A DNA stretch of 41,402 bases from Methanobrevibacter boviskoreani JH1 (GTDB lineage: Archaea > Methanobacteriota > Methanobacteria > Methanobacteriales > Methanobacteriaceae), in NCBI RefSeq assembly GCF_000320505.1, contig NZ_BAGX02000026.1, positions 1-41,402 on the forward strand, read 5' to 3'. Shown here piece by piece: positions 26,414-36,400 of the stretch. The position numbers and the translations under genes are program-made. The notes below the pieces were generated by a model. That model searched no databases. It saw nothing but the letters and a program-made list of their open reading frames with translations, and was not told the DNA's origin. Positions within the stretch are counted from its first letter, which is position 1, and every line of letters begins with the position of its first letter.

Positions 26414-26769
26414 ACCTAACTTCCATTTATAAAAATAAATATTACTTCTATTTTATTATATTTTTTTAAATATTTAAATAAATACTTTTGATTTAAAAAT
26501 AGCAATCAATTGTCTTTTTATCTTTTTATTAAATAGTCATTATTCGGGTCCAAAATTATTGATTTTTGTTTTAAGCTATCTGGTTTATATTTGGATACTT
26601 TGACTTTATATGTGTAAATTTAATAATCTTATATTATTAAATGAGTCAGATAACCGTTTTATTAATTATTGTTGATATTTTTATTAATATGGGGATTTAA
26701 TGGGTAATTATTTTGTATTAAAACTTATATATCTGAAATTTTATATGGTATTACATAAGAGGTATTAAA
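26414..26769. promoter_or_regulatory. Divergent regulatory region upstream of fsr
   Basis: It holds TTATATAT at 26725-26732 (candidate TATA, transcription start near 26753), an AGAGGT ribosome binding site just before the fsr ATG, and a 10-bp inverted repeat ATTTAATAAT/ATTATTAAAT at 26618-26642 with a 5-nt spacer. The repeat could be an operator, but it is all A/T, so its significance is low. Confidence 0.45.
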
Positions 26770-28842
26770 ATGATATCTAAGATTTTGAATAAGTTAACTG
26801 AGGATATTCCAGAAGAAGATAAACAATATGTTAAAGATAAAATCAAAGAGTATATTGATGAGGAATCTTATCAAATTGCTAAACAAAGACATGTCGAGGT
26901 TACCGAAGACATTATAGGTGAAGTCATTAATGGGATGGGTTCCATTCAAGACTTTATTGATAAGAATTTAAAGGAGCCTAAAGAATATAAATGGGCATTG
27001 AATAAAATTGTGGAAACTGACATGTGTGCTAAATGTGGTTCTTGTACCGTTGTATGTCCTAATGATATTTTAGAGTTTACAGACAGGCCACAGCTTACCT
27101 CAGAATGTAGACGTGACGGTCAGGGTATGTGTATGGAGGTATGTCCTAGAATGTACTCTGCTAAACATATGATTGAGGTTAGGGAAAACTTTAAAGAAGA
27201 ATATTATTATGGTAAAGGTACAATAGAAGGACAGGACGGTGGGGTTGTATCATCATTTTTAAAATATTTAATTGAATCTGAGAAGATTGATGGTGCAATT
27301 GTTGTAGGTGACGAGAAATGGAAACCTGTGTCCATGATTGTCAAGTCTCCCGATGAACTTTCAAAAACCGTAAAATCCAAATATACAATATCAACATTAG
27401 AGGCATTGTCCGAAGCTTATAATCAGGGTCTTAGAAAAGTTGCTGTAGTAGGTCTTCCTTGTCAAATTCAAGGTTTGAGAAAGATACAATATCATCCATA
27501 CCACGCAAAACATTCAGCTGAAAGAGGATGGGATGGTAAGGCTAAAAAATTACCTAAGATAGAATATTTCATCGGGTTATTCTGTACCGAGAAATTCGAT
27601 AAGGAAACCATTGATGAAATTTTAGATGAGCATAATATCGATATCAATGACGTTAAAAAGTTCAATGTCATTAATGGTAAATTCACTATTGAAACTAATG
27701 ATGATGTTTTACACCTTCCAGTTAAGGATATCAAAGTAGCTCCAGGTTGTAAAATGTGCAGGGACTTTGATTCAGAACTTGCAGATGTATCTGTTGGATC
27801 TGTTGGAAGTGAAGAGGGATATTCCACTATTATTATAAGAACTGAAAAAGGTGAAGATATTAAAAACATTATTCCTGTAAAAGATGGAGTGGATGTAAGT
27901 AAAGTTCAGTTCCTAAGAGACTTTAAAGAGAAAAAATTCCAGAAAGCACTTAAACAACGTAAAGATAATGATGAATTCATATCCTATTATTGGATTGATG
28001 ATTATGGTGGAGTAGGTTTAAGAACTGATGGGAAATATTTCATTAGATTAAGATCCAAACCATCCGGATTCTATACTCATGAAGAAGTTCAGGCTGTAAT
28101 GGATATTACTAAAAAATATGGTGCCAGAATAAAAGTTACAAATAGGGAAGAATTTGAATTACATGACTTTGAACCTATTGATGTTGAAAATGCGATTCTG
28201 GAGTTAAGGGAAGCTGGATTTATTAATGGTGGGGAGGGACCTCTTGTAAGGTCACCACTTGCATGTCCCGGTAATCAGAATTGTATGTTAGGTTTGATTG
28301 ATACTACTAGAATTGCAAAGGAATGTGAGGAAAGGTTTAAAGAATTGCCAGCACCTTATAAATTTAAGATAGCTATTAGTGGTTGTCCTAATAAATGTAT
28401 AAGACCACAAATTTCCGATTTTGGTATTAATGGTTATAAGGTTCCATATACTGTTGAAGAGAAATGTAACGGTTGTGGAAGATGTGCCGATGTATGTAAG
28501 GTAGACGCACTTGAAATTACAGGGGATATTGCATACACCGACTATGATGTATGTATTGGCTGTGGAAAATGTGTTAATGCATGTCCTCATAAAGCTAAAG
28601 AACTCAAATATGACGGATTTAATTTATACATTGGTGGAATGAGTGGTCGTGAGGTTGTTGAAGGTTTAACACTTAACGTTGAAGATGAGGAAACAATATA
28701 TAAACTAATTGAGGCAACCCTTAAGGTCTATAACAGGTTAGGTGAAAAACCTCAAAAAGAAAGAGTAGCTAGTACAATGAAACGTGTTGGTGAATTGAGA
28801 TTCATGAATGAGGTTAAAAAAGAATTAGAATCCATGGATTAA
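26770..28842 (+). CDS. fsr: F420-dependent sulfite reductase (Fsr)
   Basis: Fsr reduces sulfite to sulfide with reduced coenzyme F420, detoxifying sulfite and supplying sulfur in some methanogens. This 690-residue protein shows the known fusion. Residues about 80-130 carry a ferredoxin-like part (CAKCGSCTVVCP, Cys 86-96, and GMCMEVCP). Residues about 140-385 form an FrhB/FpoF-like F420H2-oxidising domain. Residues about 415-690 form a sulfite reductase half with the siroheme/[4Fe-4S] ligands CPGNQNC (Cys499, Cys505) and CPNKC (Cys539, Cys543). Two inserted [4Fe-4S] motifs, CNGCGRCADVC (566-576) and CIGCGKCVNAC (595-605), complete it. An extra N-terminal helical segment of about 70 residues precedes the usual start region (EYKWALNKIV). 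It has its own TATA and a terminator hairpin. Confidence 0.94.
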   Translation: MISKILNKLTEDIPEEDKQYVKDKIKEYIDEESYQIAKQRHVEVTEDIIGEVINGMGSIQDFIDKNLKEPKEYKWALNKIVETDMCAKCGSCTVVCPNDILEFTDRPQLTSECRRDGQGMCMEVCPRMYSAKHMIEVRENFKEEYYYGKGTIEGQDGGVVSSFLKYLIESEKIDGAIVVGDEKWKPVSMIVKSPDELSKTVKSKYTISTLEALSEAYNQGLRKVAVVGLPCQIQGLRKIQYHPYHAKHSAERGWDGKAKKLPKIEYFIGLFCTEKFDKETIDEILDEHNIDINDVKKFNVINGKFTIETNDDVLHLPVKDIKVAPGCKMCRDFDSELADVSVGSVGSEEGYSTIIIRTEKGEDIKNIIPVKDGVDVSKVQFLRDFKEKKFQKALKQRKDNDEFISYYWIDDYGGVGLRTDGKYFIRLRSKPSGFYTHEEVQAVMDITKKYGARIKVTNREEFELHDFEPIDVENAILELREAGFINGGEGPLVRSPLACPGNQNCMLGLIDTTRIAKECEERFKELPAPYKFKIAISGCPNKCIRPQISDFGINGYKVPYTVEEKCNGCGRCADVCKVDALEITGDIAYTDYDVCIGCGKCVNACPHKAKELKYDGFNLYIGGMSGREVVEGLTLNVEDEETIYKLIEATLKVYNRLGEKPQKERVASTMKRVGELRFMNEVKKELESMD

Positions 28843-28858
28843 TTCGGTTGAAAAAAGC

Positions 28859-28877
28859 TATAAGTTCTAAACTTATA
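28859..28877 (+). terminator. fsr terminator
   Basis: TATAAGT and ACTTATA form a 7-bp stem with a 5-nt loop about 17 nt after the fsr stop. It is followed by TTTTTATTTTTTTTTT. Confidence 0.65.
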
Positions 28878-29119
28878 TTTTTATTTTTTTTTTAATTATG
28901 GTGTTTTATTAAAATTCGATTTTTACGGTTTAAAATCTTTAAAATATAAAATCAGGTAATATTATCTATTTTTTATAAGAAGTTTTATAGTTTCTATTTT
29001 ATTATCAGCTGTTTTTATTTTTTCTAAGTTTCAATGTTTTTAAATCATCTTTTTTGTAGAATTAGTTCATGTTTTTATAAAAAAAATTACCAAACCCTAT
29101 CTATGTAAACTATAATCAT

Positions 29120-29947
29120 TTACATTAAATCTGCTTTTTCTATTTTACAGCGCCCTTTATATTCTGCTTTATCTCCGGCGTGTTCTAGTTTTTTAATACC
29201 AATACGTAAATTACCTAATCTATAAGCCCTTTCACTTATATCTGCAATTAGATCTTCACTAATAACACCAGGATAAAAACCTAAGTCCACCCTCTGTTTA
29301 AGTATACTATAAACTTCTTGTTGGGTGTAGAATGGAAATCCTATCTCAATTGGAAGGTGTATGGTTGAAACATTCAAATCTGTTGCAGTGATATTCTTTG
29401 ATGAGCTTACAGTAATTACGGATATCTGTACATCAGGATATTCCTCATGAGCTCTTAAAAAATCATACAATGTTCTATTGAGTTCTATGGAATTTTTAAT
29501 ATTATCAAACTCATCAAGACCAAGAATCAATATTATCTTATTCTCGGTTAGATAATCCATTATCCTGTTATAGAAATTGTATGTATTTAACGTTGCAATA
29601 TCTTCATGGAACAGTCTTTTATACACTTCAGAAAATATCTGGTATTCTGTTCTATGAATCTTGCAGTTAATATATACTGTAAACACATTAGGATATGCCT
29701 CCTTAATAAGTTGGAAATATTTCTTTAGGGTTGTGGTTTTTCCTGTAGCATTGGTGCCTTTAAGTAACATATTATATGGTGCATATCCAGATTTTACCTT
29801 TCTTGAATGAAATGCCATAGAATCTAGTTGGTGATCTCTATATTGATATATCTCAGGTATGTATTCTGTTGTAAAAACAGATTTGTCCTTGAAGATTGTT
29901 CCTTCATCTTCAATCACATCAAATATGGTTTTTTGTCTAATTCTCAC
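29120..29947 (-). CDS. Orc1/Cdc6-family AAA+ ATPase lacking the winged-helix domain
   Basis: A 275-residue protein with the AAA+ core of archaeal Orc1/Cdc6 initiators. It has Walker A GTNATGKT (residues 64-71), Walker B LILGLDEFD (Asp145, Glu146), a sensor-1 strand ISVITVSSSKN, and a sensor-2 helix LGNLRIGIKKLEHAGDKAE. Orc1/Cdc6 proteins bind origin repeats and load the MCM helicase. Typical family members have nearly 400 residues and end in a DNA-binding winged helix; here the protein stops right after the lid domain (CKIEKADLM). It may be a paralogue that binds DNA only through its AAA+ part, or a non-replication ATPase. The start is unusual: GTG at 29947 lies only about 1 nt from GGAGG, while an in-frame ATT at 29941 has ideal spacing. 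Confidence 0.82.
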   Translation of the reverse strand: MRIRQKTIFDVIEDEGTIFKDKSVFTTEYIPEIYQYRDHQLDSMAFHSRKVKSGYAPYNMLLKGTNATGKTTTLKKYFQLIKEAYPNVFTVYINCKIHRTEYQIFSEVYKRLFHEDIATLNTYNFYNRIMDYLTENKIILILGLDEFDNIKNSIELNRTLYDFLRAHEEYPDVQISVITVSSSKNITATDLNVSTIHLPIEIGFPFYTQQEVYSILKQRVDLGFYPGVISEDLIADISERAYRLGNLRIGIKKLEHAGDKAEYKGRCKIEKADLM

Positions 29948-30069
29948 TCCTCCTTTTATTATTTCAACATTTTTATCTATTTAGTTTGCTTAATATAAAA
30001 AAAGTCCGAGAGCATTTGGAAACTATTTATTCTAAAACCATTTTCTTATAAAATGGGTTGGTTAAAATC

Positions 30070-30225
30070 CAGTTTTCATGGAATAATACATAAAACAAAT
30101 ATTAATAATAAAAAATTTTTTTATAGATTTACAACGAAACAATACTTAAAACAAGGGTTAATAGTAAAAAAATTTTTATAGATTTACAGTTGAAAAATAC
30201 TTAAAAAATAGAGTGAAATTTTAAA
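30070..30225. repeat. Three imperfect tandem repeats of about 55 nt
   Basis: Copies start near 30070, 30126 and 30181. They share GATTTACA...GAAA..ATACTTAAAA, then AA..GTTAATAGTAAAAAAATTTTTATA; the first copy is the most diverged and the third lacks the end. The GATTTACA...GAAA head of each unit is the ORB-like element. Confidence 0.65.
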
Positions 30226-30318
30226 TGTCTTGAAAAACTTTGTAATTTCGGATTGAATTACAATGAATACTGATTTAATTAGAAAAAAATCCTTCTTAAA
30301 AATAGTAAATAGATAATG

Positions 30319-30347
30319 TAAATATTAGTTTGTAAACGTAATATTTA
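30319..30347 (-). terminator. Hairpin after the beta-helix adhesin gene
   Basis: TAAATATTA and TAATATTTA form a 9-bp stem, extended by GTTT/AAAC with one bulged G. It lies about 25 nt past the stop of the leftward adhesin gene. The T-tract follows only at some distance, so it might instead belong to the origin-like region. Confidence 0.4.
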
Positions 30348-30371
30348 ATTATCCTTATTAAACCTTAAATT

Positions 30372-32513
30372 TTATTCTTCTTTATCTTTTTTATATACAT
30401 ATCCTGTAATAATTAATATAATTATAATTATAGCAATTATTCCAAATGGTAATGTGTAGTTAGTGTCTTTAAGATTATTGGTGTTCTTGTAAATAGCATA
30501 TGCTTTGGATGCAGATTGACTGCTATCTCCAGCAGATGAACTTGATCCACTTGCTAAATCTTCACTTGACATACCTGTATTTGCATTTGTTGAATTACTT
30601 ACGGTTCTAACTGATCCATTATTGTTTTGTATTGAATTACCATTGCTGTTAAACATGGTTCTTCCATTTATTATACCGTTTCCATTATGGATTCTACCAT
30701 TTTGTGATGAGTTTCCATTGAGTCCATTGTGGTTTCCACTACCATTGATGTTAAATGGGTTTGTACTGTTTCCAGTTCCATTTCCATTAAATGGATTGTT
30801 TCCATTTCCATCAGTATTGGTATTGAAGAAATTTCTAGTATTTGGAGTATATGGATTGCTCATTGCATTTATAACATCATTGGGAACTAAATCCTCAGGC
30901 ATATCCTGTTTTTCATCAGGGTTTCCAGTATTGTTGAAAACTTGGTTATTGTATCTTTTAGTATTGCCTTTGATTTCAACGGCGTCATCTCCTTGTGAGT
31001 GGTCTGTTATCAATACATTGTTTCCAATTTTACTGTTTGTAACTCCATGATATGCATCTAACATTACTGCATTATATCCATTAGTTATAACTTTATTGTA
31101 TTGTATGTTGTATTGGTGGTTTCCAGAGGTAGACTGTGAATAGCTGATACCATAAATATTGTTATTTCTATTATTGCTATCATTATTTACGTTTTGGGCA
31201 TAGATTGTGTTATTTAATATTACATCGTCACTGTCTTGTACTTCAATACCTGCAACTAATGCCCAATTGCTTCTACCTGCATAACCTGTAACATTTATAA
31301 AATTACTGAGGATATAGAGTTTCACTGCTCCATAGTAATTATTTGAATATATCCCAAGATTAGGACCATTGTTTATGCTTGTTAAATTGTTATATGCGAT
31401 TTTTATATCTGATGAAGGTCCATTGACTTGAATTGGATATGCGGCACCATTTGAATCTTGTCCTCCATAGGTTTTCATATGGATTTCATTGTTTGCAATG
31501 GTTACATTGTTCATCATGTAAATATCTAGACCGTATAGGTAGTTATTAGTTCCTTTTTTAGTCAATAAATCCTCTTCATAGATTTTGTTTCCTTTAATAA
31601 CTGCTTTATCACATTTATAAAACATGCAAGCATCTAATGTAGGAAATGATTGACCTAATGCGGTTGCAGATACATTTACATAGTTATTTACAAAGTTAAT
31701 GTATTTTGAATCCTCGGCACCAAATCCAAGTACATAATCCATACTCACTCCACCAAAGATTCCACCAGCCCAATTAACGGCCATTAACGGTAATTTACAA
31801 TTAATTTTATTTCCATAGATTAAACCAAGTGTTGTATCTCTTACAAGAACTCCATATTTGTAGAATCCATCTGGATTTGTACTTGTAAGATTTACTGTAC
31901 TGTAATATAGGTTGAATCTAAAGATGTTCTTATAACCAGTGTCTCCTACATATATTCCAATACCATTATTTCCTTCTGGAACAGTATAATCCATTGTAAT
32001 ATTATCAATGGTTACATTATCGGATCCAACGTAAATACCTGAATCTTTATTATCACTAAAACTTTTATTTAATTGGAAGTTTAAGTTTTTAAGATAAATG
32101 TTTTCACCATATAATCCGAATGCAGTATTTTTTAATAATGAATTATTACCAACTATAACGGTATTGTCCTGGTAAATTACAAGAGTATCCAAATCATTGA
32201 ACTCTCCTTCAAATACCATGACTTTACCACCATAATCTGGTTTTAGGTTATTATTATCATCGAAGTAATCATGAAAATTACTTGAATTTACAGTATAATG
32301 GTCGGGATTTTCACTTTGATTTAAAGATAAAGAAAGATTTTGATTATTCTCCTGTTTTACAGTATTATTAATAGTGTTGTTACTGGTAGATGTTAGAATA
32401 TTGTTATGGTTATCTGCTAAAGTGTTGTTATTTGTATCACTAGCACTAATAGCACTTATACAACAGGATAAAATAATCAGACTTAATGTAAAAATTATTA
32501 TTGATTTTTTCAT
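30372..32513 (-). CDS. Adhesin-like protein with a parallel beta-helix and C-terminal membrane anchor
   Basis: A 713-residue surface protein. A signal peptide (IIIFTLSLIILSCCISAISA) is followed by an Asn-rich linker. Residues about 70-530 form a right-handed parallel beta-helix of the pectate-lyase-like type, with repeated short strands of the form NVTI.NN.I and GNKI. Residues about 550-640 are a low-complexity Asn/Gly/Ser stretch with GNGNNPFNGNGTGN-like repeats, then a Ser-rich segment. One transmembrane helix (about residues 685-706) and a KKDKEE tail anchor it in the membrane. Such proteins are abundant in gut Methanobrevibacter and Methanosphaera, where they are thought to mediate attachment or carbohydrate contact. 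AAGGTAT precedes the ATG. Confidence 0.88.
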   Translation of the reverse strand: MKKSIIIFTLSLIILSCCISAISASDTNNNTLADNHNNILTSTSNNTINNTVKQENNQNLSLSLNQSENPDHYTVNSSNFHDYFDDNNNLKPDYGGKVMVFEGEFNDLDTLVIYQDNTVIVGNNSLLKNTAFGLYGENIYLKNLNFQLNKSFSDNKDSGIYVGSDNVTIDNITMDYTVPEGNNGIGIYVGDTGYKNIFRFNLYYSTVNLTSTNPDGFYKYGVLVRDTTLGLIYGNKINCKLPLMAVNWAGGIFGGVSMDYVLGFGAEDSKYINFVNNYVNVSATALGQSFPTLDACMFYKCDKAVIKGNKIYEEDLLTKKGTNNYLYGLDIYMMNNVTIANNEIHMKTYGGQDSNGAAYPIQVNGPSSDIKIAYNNLTSINNGPNLGIYSNNYYGAVKLYILSNFINVTGYAGRSNWALVAGIEVQDSDDVILNNTIYAQNVNNDSNNRNNNIYGISYSQSTSGNHQYNIQYNKVITNGYNAVMLDAYHGVTNSKIGNNVLITDHSQGDDAVEIKGNTKRYNNQVFNNTGNPDEKQDMPEDLVPNDVINAMSNPYTPNTRNFFNTNTDGNGNNPFNGNGTGNSTNPFNINGSGNHNGLNGNSSQNGRIHNGNGIINGRTMFNSNGNSIQNNNGSVRTVSNSTNANTGMSSEDLASGSSSSAGDSSQSASKAYAIYKNTNNLKDTNYTLPFGIIAIIIIILIITGYVYKKDKEE

Positions 32514-33476
32514 TAAGATACCTTCTTATTTCTTAATCTTGATAATCTAATTTCTAAGGAATTCATTATCTAATAATTATTCTATAGATAATTTTTATCT
32601 TTTTAAAAGATGTTTTCCTGCTCTATTAAATTATTCTTAAATTTCACATTCAATATCTTAAAAGAATATTTTAATTTTTATAAAAATATTTACTCTAAAC
32701 CAGTTTTTTTAACCTTTTGAGTATTTATCAAAAACTCTTGTTATTTTTTAAAGAACAATTGATTGTATTTTTAAAAAAAATAGAAAATAATAGGTTATCG
32801 GAAAGTATTAATTTTAATACTCTCATGATGAAAAAGTATTATTATTATTTTCTAATTAAAATATATTTTATTTTTTTTAAGATATACTTTAATATATGAT
32901 ATGTTTATTATTTAAAATTTTATATTGTATATTTTAGTTGGTTTTTTTTATCTTAAAATCCTTTAAAACAAGGTTTATCTTTTCTATGTAGGATTGATGG
33001 TTATTATTTTTTATAAATATGACCTTTAATTTAAATTTATTTTAATTACTAAAATAATATGGGGTTTAATTTTAAAATATATTAATGTTAAATTTTTATT
33101 TTATTTTAACTTTACGTATTGATTCCTATTTCCTTGTTAGGGGTTATTTGGTCAAAAATATGCTTATTGGATATTGTGAGTTTAAACATGAGATTAATTT
33201 TATTGATTTTTTTTTTTGATTGATTATTGTTATTTTTTGTATTTTTTTAATGATGAATTTTAAATCATATTTTAATTTTTTTAAAATCAATTGGAAAATT
33301 TTATTAGTAATGTTATAGTAACAATAATTCAAGTGTACTTTAATTGTTATAAAATATATTTTAATTTATTATACTTTTTTATTTTTTTCTTTTTTTAGGT
33401 ATTCTTTTATGATATGTTTTATTTTAAGGTAGACTTGTTTTTAATTTTTAAATAATTTTAGGGAGTAAAAATTAAT
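32514..33476. other. Long AT-rich region between divergent adhesin genes
   Basis: Nearly 1 kb without a gene I can support. Short frames here translate to Lys/Ile/Phe/Asn strings without ribosome binding sites. It must hold the promoters of both adhesin genes, but no single TATA element stands out from the A/T background. An AGGGAG site precedes the rightward gene. Confidence 0.55.
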
Positions 33477-36400
33477 ATGAAAATAAAAAAGAGTAAATTG
33501 TTTGTTTTTATTCTTTGTTTAGTAGCTATTTGTTGTTTACTTGGTACTGTTAGTGCTGCTGATGTAGACAATAATGTTAATGATAGTGTTGTCACTGAAA
33601 CTAATGTAAATGACACTACAATAAATGAGAACGTTGGTGAAAGAGCTCTTGACTCACAATCTCAAAACAATACGGTTACTAAAATTAATGATAAAAATAA
33701 CTTAAAATTAGATACTGAAAATAAACAAGAAGCAAGTAACTGGAGTGAATTATATAATAAATGTAGTTCTGAAGATGATGCAACTATTATATTAACTGGA
33801 AACGAATATATACCAACTAGTGGTATTAAATTTATTAGTAATGTTAATATAATTGGTACTGGTGGTAGTTATTTTACAGGAACTTATAATGGTACACCAT
33901 TTAGTTCAGATGACTCTAGTTTAACTATTAATTTTATTAATGTTACATTTGTTAATATGAATGTTGAAAACCTTTTAAGATTATCTGGTGCTAATACAAT
34001 AGAAAATTGTAATTTTATTAATATTACAACTGGCACTGGTCGAAATTCAGTAATCTATAATTTCCAGGGAAATATGAGCATTATTAATTCTAATTTTATA
34101 AACTGTTCTACAGGATATGGTGCTATAACAAATTATGGAACAAATGTTGTAATGGGTATTGATAATTCAAAATTTATTAATAATTCTGCGGCTGTTGAAC
34201 CTGGTGCTATTAATAATTGTGGAATTTTAAGTGTTAATAATTCTGAATTTAGAAATAATGTTGCTACATGGTGGGCCGGTGCAATACACACACATTATAA
34301 CTCACAGACACTTATAAATAATTCTAACTTTACTAACAATAATGCTGGATGGAATGGTGGAGCTTTATACACTTATAGTAAATTAAATGTATACAATTCT
34401 ATTTTTGACAGTAATACATGTAACACTAGCACTGGTGGTGGAGCTATTGGTGCATCTAGATGGTTTATGGGTAATTATAATATTACTATAGAAAATTGTA
34501 CCTTTAAAGAAAATGCTAATCTTTGTAATAATGGATCTGGAGGAGCTATCACTGCAATGAATAGTGGTGCATTAAATGTCCATAATTCAACATTTATAGC
34601 TAATAGTGCAGATAATGGACAAGCAATAGCAGCATACAGTCAATCATTTGAAAATATTTCCGCAGGAATACCAAATCTCAAAGTTTATGACAATACTTTT
34701 ATTAATCATACATCAACTTTAACAGATACAGTAAGTATAAATGGAAATTATACATTTGAAAATAACACATTTAATAATTGTTATCAAACAAACATTGGAA
34801 CAAATAATATCTTCAATAATCCAATATCCGCAAATACTCTTGTAACTTCAAAAAACAATAATGAAATTAATGTGTCTGATAACAACATACTTAAAGACAA
34901 CAATGAAGATGCAGTATATGTTAATGTTTCATCAAGTAACACAAATGGTGATGGTAAAAGTTGGGCAACTGCATATGGTGGCAGTAGTGTATATGTGGCA
35001 ATGAATCATAAGGGAGTGGTTTATCTTGCAGATGGAAATTATTCTAGAAAGAAACGAGGTTTGGATACTCAATTCAACACTACTCTCATTGGACAAGGAC
35101 CAAATACTATATGGGTTAATTTCCCTATGGCACTTTATTACACTGAACCAACCAATTTACACACTTTTATAAATATGACTTTTTTAAAAGGTTCTTTTAG
35201 TATAAATTCACGTTTTATTAATTGTACATTTAGAGACGGTACTTTTGGTTTCGCTTTAAATGTTAAAGATGATACTTCTCCTGAAGAGTATGGTATAAAA
35301 TGTACACGTAATTTTACCTTTGAAAATTGTATATTTGAAAATGTAAACAGTACTCTATTCATGGACAGTTGGTCTTACAGTTGTATTAATTTTACTAATT
35401 GTACTTTTAAAAACATTACAGCAGACTCAATTGTAAATAAATCTAGTCCATTTGTTCTTGATGATGGTATTTATTTTGAAGACTGTGACTTCTCAGATCT
35501 TAATGTAAAAGGAATTGTCGGTATTCCAACAGACAGTCTTGATTACATTGGTATTAAAAACTGTCATTATGATTTTACTGCTACTACTGATATAATTAGT
35601 GAAGAAGATAAAAATATAAGCTATGTTAATGCAACTAGCCTTCCTAAATCAGATTCTAAATTTTCTTTTAATTCAGATAAAAATGGAAATATCATTATAA
35701 CTTTAACTGGTATTAATGGTACTACAATTAATAATGCAACTATTGACTATTTAATTAATGGTGATATGGTTAGTACTGTTTTAGTAACTGATGAAAACGG
35801 TAATGCTCAAATCAATAATTTAACAGGAAGTAATAATATTACTGTAATATATAAAGGTAATGACGATTATTTAGGAACTAACTCTTCAATATATGTGGTA
35901 GTAGCTCCTAAACCAGAAAGAATTGCTACTCAAATCGTCTCATCTGATTTTAGTCAGACTGCTGTTGATTATTATAAAGGTGAGCGTGGTGGATACTTTG
36001 TTGTTGCACTTAAGGATTCTGAGGGTAATGCTTTAGCTGGTAAACATATTAGTATTGGTTTTAATGGTAAGGTTTACAATCGTACAACTGATGAAAACGG
36101 TGGTGCTCGTCTTCAGATCAACCTTGCAAATGTGGGTGTCTATACTTTTGCTACTGCATTTTTAGGGGATGATGAGTGTAACGGTAGTTTTGTTGTAAAT
36201 AAGATTACAGTTACTAAAAAATCCTCCACTATCACTGTTAGTGGTACTAATCCTGTTAAAGTTAGATCTTACAGGACCCTAACCTTCAATTTAAAAGGTG
36301 TCAAGGCAACTGATAAATCATCTTATGTTAATGCTGCGGGTAGAACATTAAAGGTTAGTGTCAATGGTAAGACATATACCTTAAAGACTGATAAAAATGG

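Larger units (their letters stand above)
29948..30371. other. Candidate replication-origin-like region upstream of the Orc1/Cdc6-like gene
   Basis: A gene-free 424-nt stretch next to an Orc1/Cdc6-type gene. It contains TTTACAGTTGAAA at 30183-30195, one base different from the mini-ORB motif TTTACACTTGAAA known from Methanothermobacter, and a related TTTACAACGAAAC at 30128-30140. It also holds a CCATTTT/AAAATGG inverted repeat (30038-30056) and all-A/T tracts that could unwind easily. The link to replication is inference. Confidence 0.45.

Noticed and set aside
32717-33332. Short frames between the divergent adhesins (32717-32899 and 33144-33332)
   Set aside because: Lys/Ile/Phe/Asn-only compositions, no binding sites and no recognisable motifs.
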